Part shown: positions 25,428-33,622 of the stretch, piece after piece
Numbering within the stretch: the first letter of the stretch is position 1
How the letters are laid out: every line of letters begins with the position of its first letter
Assembly: GCF_036206005.1 (NCBI RefSeq)
Contig: NZ_CP108143.1
Coordinates: forward strand, 248,001-312,000
Length of the DNA: 64,000 nucleotides
Source: Streptomyces sp. NBC_00178
GTDB lineage: Bacteria; Actinomycetota; Actinomycetes; Streptomycetales; Streptomycetaceae
Direction: 5' to 3'
Made by a program: the position numbers and the translations under genes
Notes under the pieces: model-generated
The model's input: only the letters and a program-made list of their open reading frames with translations
What the model was told of the DNA's origin: nothing
Database searches by the model: none

Positions 25428-26192
25428 ATGGGAACACTTGACGGAAAGAACGTGCTCATCACCGGCACCAGCGGCGGCATGGGGCGCGTCGCGGCACTGA
25501 TCTTCGCCAGAGAGGGCGCCAGGATCATCGGTACCGACATCGAGGCGGAGGCCAACGCCGAGACGGCAGACCTCGTGCGTCGCGCCGGCGGGGAGATGAC
25601 GAGCCTCGCGCCGGTCGACCTCACCGACCCGGAGCAGGTGCGCCTCATGGCCGAGGACGCGGTCGACGCGTACGGCGGCCTCGACGTCGTCTACAACAAC
25701 GCGGCCATGCAGCGCTTCGGCCCGATGCCGGACTTCTCCGTCGAGGACTGGCGGGCGACGGAGGCCGGCGAACTCGACATCCCCTTCTTCGTGTCCAAGT
25801 ACACCTGGTCCCACCTCGTCCGGCGCGGTGGCGGAGTGATCATCAACGTAGCGTCGGAGGCCGGGCTGATCGCGGGCTCCACTCCCCCGATGGTCGCCCA
25901 CACCGCGGCCAACGCGGGCGTCATCGGAATGACGCGGCAGCTCGCACTGGAGGGCGCACCCCACGGGATCCGGGCCGTGGCCATCAGCCCGGGGCCCGTT
26001 CTGACTCCGGCGAGCGACCGGGACCTCGGCGACGACCAGACCATGAGGGACGCCATCACCAGCAAGGTCCTCCTCAAGCGCTTCGCGCGGCCCGAGGAGA
26101 TCGTCGAACTCGCCGCGTTCCTCGCCTCCGACCGGGCGTCCTTCATCACCGGCGCCAACTACCCCGTCGACGGCGGAGCGAGCGCCTGGTAG
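25428..26192 (+). CDS. SDR-family protein with a degenerate catalytic tetrad
   Basis: This is a 254-residue protein of classical SDR fold: TGTSGGMG at 13-20, D at 37 in GTDIE suggesting NAD, and NNA at 90-92. The Ser of NVAS (143) remains. The usual Tyr-x3-Lys is replaced by H158-T-A-A-N162 (codons CAC and AAC, each one base from TAC and AAG/AAA), and the tetrad Asn region reads TEAGELD where VN(L) is normal. The C terminus FITGANYPVDGGASAW is canonical. The start ATG follows CGGAGCAGGACC. It may be a non-catalytic binding protein or an enzyme with altered chemistry. Confidence 0.88.
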   Translation: MGTLDGKNVLITGTSGGMGRVAALIFAREGARIIGTDIEAEANAETADLVRRAGGEMTSLAPVDLTDPEQVRLMAEDAVDAYGGLDVVYNNAAMQRFGPMPDFSVEDWRATEAGELDIPFFVSKYTWSHLVRRGGGVIINVASEAGLIAGSTPPMVAHTAANAGVIGMTRQLALEGAPHGIRAVAISPGPVLTPASDRDLGDDQTMRDAITSKVLLKRFARPEEIVELAAFLASDRASFITGANYPVDGGASAW

Positions 26193-26346
26193 GGCGTCCT
26201 GGCTCATCGCACGGGGCACGCCGCGCGCGGGCGTGCCCACGTCCCTCCGCTCTCCCCGCCCGGTGCGGTCGGCGTCCGGGTGGCCACGGCCGCGGGCGCC
26301 GCCGGGAGCGGACCGGCCCGCCGTGTACGGCGTACGAGGATGGGGC

Positions 26347-27285
26347 TCAGCGGGGAAGGGCCCAGCCCGGCGTCCAGGTGTCCGCCGCACCGTGGCCGGC
26401 AGTGGCGGAGTCGGCGAGGTGGGCGCGGAGCGAGCTGAGCGCCGGGTGCGGGCTGTCCCGGTGCCAGAGGAGCGAATGCGGGTAGACCGGTGTCGGGGAG
26501 GTCACCGGGATACGGCGCAGGCCGTGGCCCGACGGCCAGACGAGGCGGGTCTGTCCGCCCATGAAGGTGGCCAGGGCCGGGGTGTCGGCGATGGTGTCCA
26601 GGAGCGCGTCGGAACCGAAGTTGGGGCCCGTCGCCTCGATGGTGAGGCCGAACTCGGCGACGAGATCGTCGTAGTAGGCGGCCCACTCGGTGCCCGGGAC
26701 GATGCCGGGCATCCAGATACGGTGCCCCGCGAGCTGGGCGACGGTGACCGACCGGGCGCCGGCCAGCGCGTGGGCGGGGCCGGTGAGGAGCTGGAGCGGT
26801 TCGTCCAGCACCCGGACGGACTCGACGTCCTCAGGGAGGGGCCGGCCCGGCACGGACACGGCACGGAAGGACGCGTCGATCGCGCCGGACCGGATCGCGG
26901 CCACGGCCGTCTCGATGTCGAACAGCATGACCACGTCGAGCTCGGTCTCGGGGTGCGCGCGGTGGAAGCCGCGCATCAGACCGGTCGCCGCACCGCGCGA
27001 GGCGATCACGTCGACGCGCAGCGGGCGTCGGCCGCTGCGTACGGACCCGACCGCACGCTCGGCGACGCGCGTCAGCTCCCGCGCGTGGGTCAGGAACGCC
27101 TGGCCGTCGATGGTGAGCTCGGCGCCCCGTGCCGTGCGGGTGAAGAGCCGTACACCGAGTGTCCGCTCCAGCGCGGCGATGCGTTTCGAGACGGCCTGCT
27201 GGGTGACCGCCAGCTCGGCGGCGGCTTCCTGGAACCGGCCCGCGTCGGCGACGGCGACGAAGGTCCGGACGGTCTCGAGGTCCAT
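26347..27285 (-). CDS. LysR-family transcriptional regulator
   Basis: This is a 312-residue regulator with an N-terminal HTH (VRTFVAVADAGRFQEAAAELAVTQQAVSKRIAALE) and an effector domain from about 90. The ATG giving MDLETVRTF was chosen because the upstream codons run into the divergent promoter. It is divergent to an MFS exporter gene 133 bases away, which carries a LysR-type dyad in between, so it probably controls that transporter. Confidence 0.93.
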   Translation of the reverse strand: MDLETVRTFVAVADAGRFQEAAAELAVTQQAVSKRIAALERTLGVRLFTRTARGAELTIDGQAFLTHARELTRVAERAVGSVRSGRRPLRVDVIASRGAATGLMRGFHRAHPETELDVVMLFDIETAVAAIRSGAIDASFRAVSVPGRPLPEDVESVRVLDEPLQLLTGPAHALAGARSVTVAQLAGHRIWMPGIVPGTEWAAYYDDLVAEFGLTIEATGPNFGSDALLDTIADTPALATFMGGQTRLVWPSGHGLRRIPVTSPTPVYPHSLLWHRDSPHPALSSLRAHLADSATAGHGAADTWTPGWALPR

Positions 27286-27302
27286 GCCCCCAGCGTAGGC
27301 GG

Positions 27303-27317
27303 ACAACCAATGGTTGT
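27303..27317. promoter_or_regulatory. LysR operator dyad
   Basis: ACAACC-AAT-GGTTGT is a perfect 6-bp dyad with a 3-bp spacer, 18 bases from the LysR start codon. A half-site GGTTGT recurs at 27333-27338 (within GCGGTTGTTTG), the arrangement expected for recognition and activation sites. Confidence 0.65.
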
Positions 27318-27418
27318 GGCCGACGGCCCCGCGGTTGTTTGATCCGCAGGTGCGGCGCTCGCTTTGATGCTCTCCGACGGCGATTCGGTTGTACGGGTGG
27401 GTGGCGAGGGGCGTGGGC

Positions 27419-28666
27419 ATGAAGAGCGGGTACCGGCTGGGGCGGCGGTTCGGCTGGCTCTGGGGCGCTTACGGGACCAGCGCGCTCGGCACCTGGCTGG
27501 CCTTCGGCGCGTTCCCGCTGATCGCCGTCCAGGTCCTGGACGCGGGTCCGGCCGAGGTCGCCGCACTCGCCTCCGTGAGCTCCCTGGTGGGCGCCGCCGC
27601 GGCGGTGCCGCTCGGGCCCTGGGTGGAGTTCCGCCCCAAGCGGCCCGTGCTCATCACGATGGATCTGGTGCGCTTCGCAGTACTGCTGACGGTCCCTGCC
27701 GCGTTCGCGCTCGGCGTGCTCACCTTCGTACAACTCCTGCTGGTCTCCGTCACCGTCGCGGCGGCGGACATCACCTTCCGGGCCGCGTCCGGCGCGTACC
27801 TGAAGACGCTGCTGCCGGCCGAGCACCTCCTCGTCGCCAATGCCCGTCTGGAGTCGACCGCCTGGACGACCACGATGATCGGGCCGCCGCTGGGCGGCGT
27901 CGCCGTGGGCCTCCTCGGCCCGGTGGCGACGGTGGTGGCCGACGCGGCCAGTCACCTGCTCTCCGCCCTCGGCATTCGCGCGATGGGCGGCGGTGACGAG
28001 CCGCAGCCCGCGCGCAGCGGAACCACGCGGATGCGGCCGGGGGACGTCTTCGACGGCTGGCGCCACATCCGCGCCGACGTGGCGCTGCGTGCGCTGTTCC
28101 TCAACACCGCCCTGTTCAACGGTTTGGTGATGGCCACCCAGCCGCTGCTCGCCGTCCTGATGCTCGGTCCGCTCGGCTTCGCACCGTGGCAGTACGGCCC
28201 CGCGTTCGCCGCGCCGTCGATCGGCGGGCTGCTCGGTTCACGGCTGGCCCGCCCCCTCGTCACGCGCTTCGGGCAGCACCGCGTCCTCGTCGTCGCCGGC
28301 GCGTCCCGGGCGGTCTGGCCCGTCGGTCTGGTCTTCCTGGGACCCGGAACCGAGGGCCTCCTGCTGGTGGTCGGCGTCGAGTTCGCACTCATCTTCTGCT
28401 GCGGGGTCTTCAACCCCGTCTGCACCACGTACCGGCTCGATCGCACCGCGACGGACCGGGTCGCCCGCACCCTGACCGCCTGGGCGGCGACGTCCAAGGC
28501 CGCGGCCGCACTCCTGACGGCTCTCTGGGGCGTGCTGGGCGGCCTGTTCGGCTCCCGCACCGCCGTCGGCCTGGCCGGGGTTCTCCTGCTGGCGACCCCG
28601 TTCCTGCTCCCCCGTGCCGAGACGGCGTCGAGGGCGGCGGGCGAGGCCCCGGCCGGGTGTTCCTGA
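27419..28666 (+). CDS. MFS transporter
   Basis: This is a 415-residue polytopic membrane protein with about twelve helices. Hallmarks are the first-helix segment TSALGTWLAFGAFPLIAVQVL, the loop FRPKRPVLITMDLVRFAVLL after helix 2 (MFS motif A region) and a second half starting near residue 215. It resembles MFS-3-type macrolide or drug exporters. The ATG giving MKSGYRLG has GAGGGG eight bases upstream. Regulation is probably by the divergent LysR. Confidence 0.9.
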   Translation: MKSGYRLGRRFGWLWGAYGTSALGTWLAFGAFPLIAVQVLDAGPAEVAALASVSSLVGAAAAVPLGPWVEFRPKRPVLITMDLVRFAVLLTVPAAFALGVLTFVQLLLVSVTVAAADITFRAASGAYLKTLLPAEHLLVANARLESTAWTTTMIGPPLGGVAVGLLGPVATVVADAASHLLSALGIRAMGGGDEPQPARSGTTRMRPGDVFDGWRHIRADVALRALFLNTALFNGLVMATQPLLAVLMLGPLGFAPWQYGPAFAAPSIGGLLGSRLARPLVTRFGQHRVLVVAGASRAVWPVGLVFLGPGTEGLLLVVGVEFALIFCCGVFNPVCTTYRLDRTATDRVARTLTAWAATSKAAAALLTALWGVLGGLFGSRTAVGLAGVLLLATPFLLPRAETASRAAGEAPAGCS

Positions 28667-28710
28667 GCAGGACGGGCCCCCGGACGCGCCCCGGTACGTA
28701 TGATCGGGCG

Positions 28711-29247
28711 ATGTCTGACTTGACCGAGACCACGCCCGGCTGGCTCAGCACGGACGAACTGCACATGGCCCGCGCTCGCATGCCCGTCCTGTACGTCGAG
28801 GCCGTGCCCGTGCGAGTGGACGAGAGCGGAGAAGTGACGAGCATCGGGGTGCTCCTCCGGATCGGCTCCGACGGCACGATCAGCCGTAATCTCGTCTCCG
28901 GCCGCGTGATGCACCACGAGCGCGTCCGCGACGCACTCCTGCGTCACCTGGAGAAGGACCTGGGTCCGGTGGCCCTCCCCCATGTCCCGGCCTCTCTGCA
29001 GCCCTTCACGGTCGCGGAGTACTTCCCCACGGCGGGCATCACACCGTTCCACGATCCCCGCCAGCACGCGGTGTCCCTGGCGTACGTCGTCCCGGTCACC
29101 GGCGACTGCCGCCCCCGGCAGGACGCTCTGGACCTGGTGTGGCTCAGCCCGCAGGAGGCGGCGTCACCCGCCGTCCAGGGAGAGATGCCCGGCGGCCAGG
29201 GCGTCCTGCTGAAGCAGGCACTCGCCCACACGGGACACATGTACTGA
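28711..29247 (+). CDS. NUDIX-related DUF4916 family protein
   Basis: This is a 178-residue cytosolic protein similar to the conserved actinobacterial NUDIX-fold DUF4916 family: GWLSTDELHMARARMPVLYVEAVPVRVDESG, GRVMHHERVRDALLRHLEKDLGP, YFPTAGITPFHDPRQHAVSLAYVVPV and LDLVWLSPQEA. The canonical Nudix box with REx2EE is not evident (HERVRDALLRHLEKDLG sits in its place), so hydrolase activity is uncertain. It lies 45 bases after the MFS gene on the same strand. Confidence 0.8.
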   Translation: MSDLTETTPGWLSTDELHMARARMPVLYVEAVPVRVDESGEVTSIGVLLRIGSDGTISRNLVSGRVMHHERVRDALLRHLEKDLGPVALPHVPASLQPFTVAEYFPTAGITPFHDPRQHAVSLAYVVPVTGDCRPRQDALDLVWLSPQEAASPAVQGEMPGGQGVLLKQALAHTGHMY

Positions 29248-29306
29248 TCCTCCCGGACCGACGGGCGGGCACCTCCTGCCCGTCGGCTTCGCGGCCCGCT
29301 CCCCTT

Positions 29307-29340
29307 CTTCAGGGTGGCTTCAGGTTGGGGTCACTAGCGT
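29307..29340 (+). promoter_or_regulatory. two 11-bp direct repeats before a -10 element upstream of dedA
   Basis: CTTCAGGGTGG at 29307-29317 is followed directly by CTTCAGGTTGG at 29318-29328. One helical turn spacing of direct repeats is the signature of OmpR/PhoB-type response regulators. TAGCGT at 29335-29340 is a possible -10 element. A start site about 7 bases later would make the dedA mRNA leaderless. Confidence 0.5.
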
Positions 29341-29347
29341 GGTGCGC

Positions 29348-30010
29348 ATGATCGACAGCGGCGCGACGCAGTGGGTGACGGACCTGATGGCCACCCTCGG
29401 GGCACCCGGGGCCGGACTGGCCATCGCATTGGAGAACATCTTCCCGCCGCTCCCCAGCGAGGTGATCCTCCCGCTGGCCGGGTTCACCGCGAGCACCGGC
29501 GGGATGAACCTCTACGCCGCTCTGGTGTGGACCACCGTCGGATCGGTCGTGGGCGCGCTCGCGCTCTACGGCATCGGCGCCGCGCTGGGCCGGGACCGGG
29601 TGGTCGCCGTGGCGGCCAGGATCCCGCTGGTGAAGGTCGCGGATCTCGAGAGGACGGAGGCGTGGTTCGAGCGCCACGGCACGAAGGCGGTCTTCTTCGG
29701 CCGGATGATCCCGGTGTTCCGCAGCCTGATCTCCGTGCCCGCGGGACTGGAACGCATGCGCCTGCCGGTCTTCCTCACGCTGACCACCCTCGGCAGCGCA
29801 CTGTGGAACACCGTGTTCGTGCTGGCCGGCTTCTTCCTCGGCGAGCGATGGGAAGTGGTCTCCGGCTACGTGTCCACCTACTCCAAGGTGGTCCTCGCAG
29901 CAGCCGCCGTCGCACTCCTCGTCTTCATCGCGATCCGCGTGTTCCGCGGGTCCAAGGCAGGAGGTCCGGGCGGCCGGGCCGCCGAGGAGGCGCGGACCGA
30001 CCGCACGTGA
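29348..30010 (+). CDS. DedA family membrane protein
   Basis: This is a 220-residue inner-membrane protein of the DedA/VTT family, linked in other bacteria to lipid-carrier flipping and envelope integrity. It has the family motif ENIFPPLPSEVILPLAGF (re-entrant helix), a central FFGRMIPVFRSLISVPAGLERM (conserved G-R-x-x-P-x-x-R) and two C-terminal helices. The ATG (MIDSGATQ) was preferred to a GTG three codons upstream because of the predicted promoter. It is convergent with the sedolisin gene, separated by a terminator. Confidence 0.92.
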   Translation: MIDSGATQWVTDLMATLGAPGAGLAIALENIFPPLPSEVILPLAGFTASTGGMNLYAALVWTTVGSVVGALALYGIGAALGRDRVVAVAARIPLVKVADLERTEAWFERHGTKAVFFGRMIPVFRSLISVPAGLERMRLPVFLTLTTLGSALWNTVFVLAGFFLGERWEVVSGYVSTYSKVVLAAAAVALLVFIAIRVFRGSKAGGPGGRAAEEARTDRT

Positions 30011-30097
30011 AGCGTGCTGCGGGGGGCCGCGGGACGGCTGTCGCCCCTTGTGGGCGACGTGTCGCGGGCCGCTGCCCGCAGGAGCAGCCCGTACGGA

Positions 30098-30138
30098 GGG
30101 CGGGCCGGGAGTCGGCCGAACCGACTCCGGGCCCGCCC
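30098..30138. terminator. bidirectional terminator between dedA and the sedolisin gene
   Basis: An 18-bp inverted repeat with one mismatch (30098-30115 and 30121-30138) and a 5-nt loop CCGAA lies between two convergent stop codons. Confidence 0.8.
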
Positions 30139-30200
30139 GGTGCATCGTGGATCTCCAGGCGCCGACGTCGCCTGGACCCGTCCGTGGGAAGCCGGGCCGG

Positions 30201-32807
30201 TCAGCCCGGCGGGAGGCGGAAGTTCTGACGGACCACGTCGTCCCGGCGCACCTTGGCCTTGTTCTCAGCGGTGGCGTGGCCCGGGGCGCTCGCCCGCAGG
30301 GTGACCTTGCCGGTGGCCCTGTCCGGGGCCGCGACGAACAGCGTGTAGAGGCCGTCGCCGGTCTCCGGGTCGTCCGGCGTCGCGACGGTGAGGGCGACGG
30401 CTGCCGGGTACCGCGGGTCGGCGACGGTGGCGCCCGTCAGTCCGGCGCCCGTGACACGGTCGCGGACCGTGCCGACGGCCAGGCCGCCCGGCACCGGAGT
30501 GAGGTTCCGGGTGCCGACGTACACGTCGTCTACGGACCAGAAGTACCCCCAGTCGGCGACGAAGTGGAAGCGCAGTCGCACCGCCGCCTCACCCGCCCAG
30601 GCACGCAGGCCCACGTGCACGGTACGTCGCTCGGCCGGGCCGCCGCCCGAGGGGGAGGAGGCCCAGGCCGTCTCCCAGGTCGTGCCGCCGTCCGTGGTGA
30701 CGTCCACACTCATGCGCTGGTTGGACGGGCTGTACAGGTAGGCCGTCTTGAACTCCAGCTCTGCCGACTGGGCGCCCGAAAGATCGTAGACCGGGCTGAT
30801 CAGCTCGCTGTTCTGGTGGGGACCGATCGACCCGTTGTCACTCTCCACGACGGCGAAGGACCCGCTGCCGCCGGTCCCGTTGCCGCGCCGGGTGGGGTCG
30901 TCGAACTGCCAGCCGTTGTGCGTGCCGGGGGCGTTGGCGACGGACCATCCGTGCGGGGCCGAGGTCGTGGAGTCGAAGGTCTCGGTCGCACCGTCACGAC
31001 GGAGCGTGTAGCCCGCGGCCTTGGCGGTGTCCGGGTCCGCCGTCAGGCCGAAGTCCGCGGTGACCGCCCGCTTCCCCACCGTCACCTCGCGCTCGGCGGG
31101 CTCGTAGCCGGGCAGGTCGGGGGTGACGTCCAGGGTGTAGGTGGCGCCCATGGGCAGGGAGAGCTCGTAGCGTCCGGTGGCGGCATCGGTCCAGACGGGG
31201 GCCTCGGGCGAGCCGTTCACCGCGACCCGCGCGTAGAGCGGCCAGCCGTGGCCGGAGCCGTCCTCGACCGTGCCGCGGATCTTCTTGCGCTTGATGACGT
31301 CCAGCCGGAAGTTCCGAGTGACCGACTGCCCGTCCGAGAGCGAGATGCGGGCCGGCGCCGAGGTGGTGTAGCCGAAGGCACGTGCCGTCAGGCCGTCGAC
31401 CGCTCCCGCCGGAAGGTCGAGCTTGTACACGCCCTGGTCGTCGGTGGTGGCCACGTCCAGGCCCGATCCGACGGTGGCCCGGGCTACCGGCTTGCCGGTA
31501 GCGGCGTCCTTGACGGTGCCGGTGAGCGTGCCGTGCGGGCCGCTGCGGAAGGCGGCGAGGCCCGCGGGAGTGCCGAGCCCGGTCGGACCGTCGTAGCCGG
31601 GGCCGGCCGTGCAGAGGTAGTCGGTGTCGCAGGGGCCGTTGGTGCCGGAGGTGATGTCGTTGAGTCCGCCGCCGGCCGCGTACGGGTAGGCGGCGGGCCG
31701 GGTGCCGGGCCGGGGGCTTCCCGCAAGCGCGTAGACCGAGGCGATCAGCGGGGCGGAGACGCTCGTGCCGCCGTACCGCTGCCAGCCGATGCCCTCGCTG
31801 CCGTACGTGTGGTAGACGGCGACGTTGTCCGCGACCGCGGAGACGTCGGCGACGCTTCGGCCGGTGCAGCCGGTGTCCTTCTGGTAGTCGGGCCTGGCCT
31901 GGAACTGCGCGCAGCCGGAACCGGGGCCGTAGTTTCCGCGGGTCCAGACCGACTCCGTCCAGCCGCGGGGGGTGTCCGGGGCCGGGGTGAGGTTCGTGCC
32001 GCCGACCGCCGTCACGAAGGGCAGCGTCGAGGGGAACTGGAGCCCGTACCGGTAGTCGCCGCTGGCCACGACCACGGCGACACCGGGGTGGTCGTAGTGC
32101 GCGCCGTAGGTGGCCAGGTCGGAGGCGAGGTCACCTGACCTGCCGTAGGAGTTCGACACGAACCGGGCACCGAGGGCGACCGCCCTGTCGACGCCCGCGG
32201 CGAGGTTCTCCAGACCGGCGTTGTCGGTCTCGATCAGGAGGATGTGCGCGCCCGGGGCGGCCGCGGAGACCATGTCGAGGTCCAGCGCGATCTCGCCTGC
32301 CCACGAGTTGTCCGTCTGCGGGTAGTCGGTGCCTCCGCGCTGGTCGACCTTCTTGAAGCAGCCGTTCGCGGTCGTGCAGGGCGGCAGGCCGTACTGCGCG
32401 CGGTAGACGGCCAGGTCGGCCTCGGCGTTGGGGTTGTCGTACGCGTCGACGATGGCGATCGTCTGCCCCGCTCCCCCGTCGGCGGGCAGGCTGTACGCGC
32501 TCTGGATGTCCTTCGGGCCCAGCCCGGGAGGAGTCGCGGCGGCAGCGAGCCTCAGCATCGGCGTCTGGCCGGCGGCGCGCAGAGCGAGGCACGCCGCTTC
32601 GCTCCTACCCGGAGAACCGCACAGTGGTTCCAGGGCTGCCGGGGAGGGCGCGGCCTCGGCCGGTGCCGGGAGGGCGGCGGCGGGTGCCGCTGCCTGCGCG
32701 CTCGGCTGAGCGCCCATCAGGACCAGGGCAGCGGCGCAGAGGGTGGCAGCGCCGCGGCCGAGTATGCGGAAGACCGGATGGGTTCTTCTCGCGGAGGATG
32801 TTGACAC
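30201..32807 (-). CDS. secreted S53 (sedolisin-like) peptidase with carboxypeptidase-regulatory-like repeats
   Basis: This is an 868-residue exported protease. A signal peptide occupies about 1-40 (RILGRGAATLCAAALVLMG ... AQA). The catalytic domain (about 90-425) has E172 and D176 in WAGEIALDLDMV, oxyanion D251 in VVASGDYRYG and Ser349 in YGGTSVSAPLIAS, the sedolisin set rather than Asp-His-Ser. After it come carboxypeptidase-regulatory-like beta sandwiches (about 428-500, 505-590 and again about 775-868) and an MAM/immune-inhibitor-type domain (about 620-765, with GWQFDDP and YFWSVDDVYVG). No propeptide longer than 50 residues is visible. The GTG start is weakly supported (GGTGA nearby). It is monocistronic. 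Confidence 0.9.
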   Translation of the reverse strand: MSTSSARRTHPVFRILGRGAATLCAAALVLMGAQPSAQAAAPAAALPAPAEAAPSPAALEPLCGSPGRSEAACLALRAAGQTPMLRLAAAATPPGLGPKDIQSAYSLPADGGAGQTIAIVDAYDNPNAEADLAVYRAQYGLPPCTTANGCFKKVDQRGGTDYPQTDNSWAGEIALDLDMVSAAAPGAHILLIETDNAGLENLAAGVDRAVALGARFVSNSYGRSGDLASDLATYGAHYDHPGVAVVVASGDYRYGLQFPSTLPFVTAVGGTNLTPAPDTPRGWTESVWTRGNYGPGSGCAQFQARPDYQKDTGCTGRSVADVSAVADNVAVYHTYGSEGIGWQRYGGTSVSAPLIASVYALAGSPRPGTRPAAYPYAAGGGLNDITSGTNGPCDTDYLCTAGPGYDGPTGLGTPAGLAAFRSGPHGTLTGTVKDAATGKPVARATVGSGLDVATTDDQGVYKLDLPAGAVDGLTARAFGYTTSAPARISLSDGQSVTRNFRLDVIKRKKIRGTVEDGSGHGWPLYARVAVNGSPEAPVWTDAATGRYELSLPMGATYTLDVTPDLPGYEPAEREVTVGKRAVTADFGLTADPDTAKAAGYTLRRDGATETFDSTTSAPHGWSVANAPGTHNGWQFDDPTRRGNGTGGSGSFAVVESDNGSIGPHQNSELISPVYDLSGAQSAELEFKTAYLYSPSNQRMSVDVTTDGGTTWETAWASSPSGGGPAERRTVHVGLRAWAGEAAVRLRFHFVADWGYFWSVDDVYVGTRNLTPVPGGLAVGTVRDRVTGAGLTGATVADPRYPAAVALTVATPDDPETGDGLYTLFVAAPDRATGKVTLRASAPGHATAENKAKVRRDDVVRQNFRLPPG

Positions 32808-33622
32808 AGTTCACCGATTCGTACCGGGGACCCCCGAACGGGTCCGATCACAGATGGGGTGTGACCCACCGGTGATCAATTACGTGTCCCGTCAAGTTAC
32901 GTGTCAATACATCCGGCGTTGCTTCTCCGTTTCGCCGGGGACGAATGAATGCACCCTTCCCGGAGGGGACTTACCGCGCGAAGACCTCTCGTATCCGGCA
33001 GACGGCACCGGGCGTGGAACGCCTGTGACACCAGGACACGGACGCGCCGGCCCCATGGACGCAGGGCCCGTGCCGGACGTGTCGTCAGCCGGGAAAGGAC
33101 GGGCGGCTTCGGCGGGTTGCACCGTGTCTCCTGGCGCTCCACTCGCTTCCGGCTGCGAGGTGTCCGCAGCCGCTGCGCTCCGGGCCGCCGTGTTCTGCAC
33201 GCCGGCGGCGGGCGGGGATCCGCGGCAGCGGGCCCGCGTCTTTTCCACCCCGCGCTTTGCTTTGGCAAGCAGGCCGACGGAGCGGGCTCCCTGCTTCTTC
33301 CCCCGTCCGTTTCAGCGGTGTCGTTGGTTCACACTCGTCCCGATACTTCCGCACGACACACTTGTGAAGGTGTTGCGCAGGATCCCGGGTGGTCGGTTGG
33401 CAGGGTCAGAGGCGGGCACAAAGATGCGTCCGTTGCACATCATGTTTCACCACTCCTGGCACGCCGGGATCGGAAGCACCTCACGAATGCGAAGCACCTC
33501 TTGCTTGCACAGCCGTTCAGCCTGGTCCTCCCCGCGTCCGGCCAGGACTGTCATCCCCCCCACACGCTTCACGTGCGGCCCTCCCCCCTCACCCACCTTC
33601 CGTCGGACGGTGGCAGGAGATG
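32808..33622. other. long divergent gap between the sedolisin and flavohemoglobin genes
   Basis: About 815 bases without a gene I can support. The left part holds the sedolisin promoter region and the direct repeats at 32880-32905. The right part carries AAGATGC at 33422-33428 and GCACATC at 33436-33442, a weak dyad that could be a nitric-oxide-responsive (NsrR-like) site, but this is speculative. Confidence 0.4.
32880..32905 (-). promoter_or_regulatory. direct repeats TTACGTGTC upstream of the sedolisin gene
   Basis: TTACGTGTC occurs at 32880-32888 and 32897-32905 on the + strand, 17 bp apart. On the gene's own strand the segment reads TTGACACGTAA then TTGACGGGACACGTAA, so each copy carries a -35-like TTGAC. 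It is 73-98 bases upstream of the start. This could be a regulator site or overlapping promoters. Confidence 0.35.

Noticed and set aside
33422..33442. NsrR-like site AAGATGC ... GCACATC before the flavohemoglobin gene
   Set aside because: The second half matches only in part and the site is 180 bases from the start; kept only as a remark.
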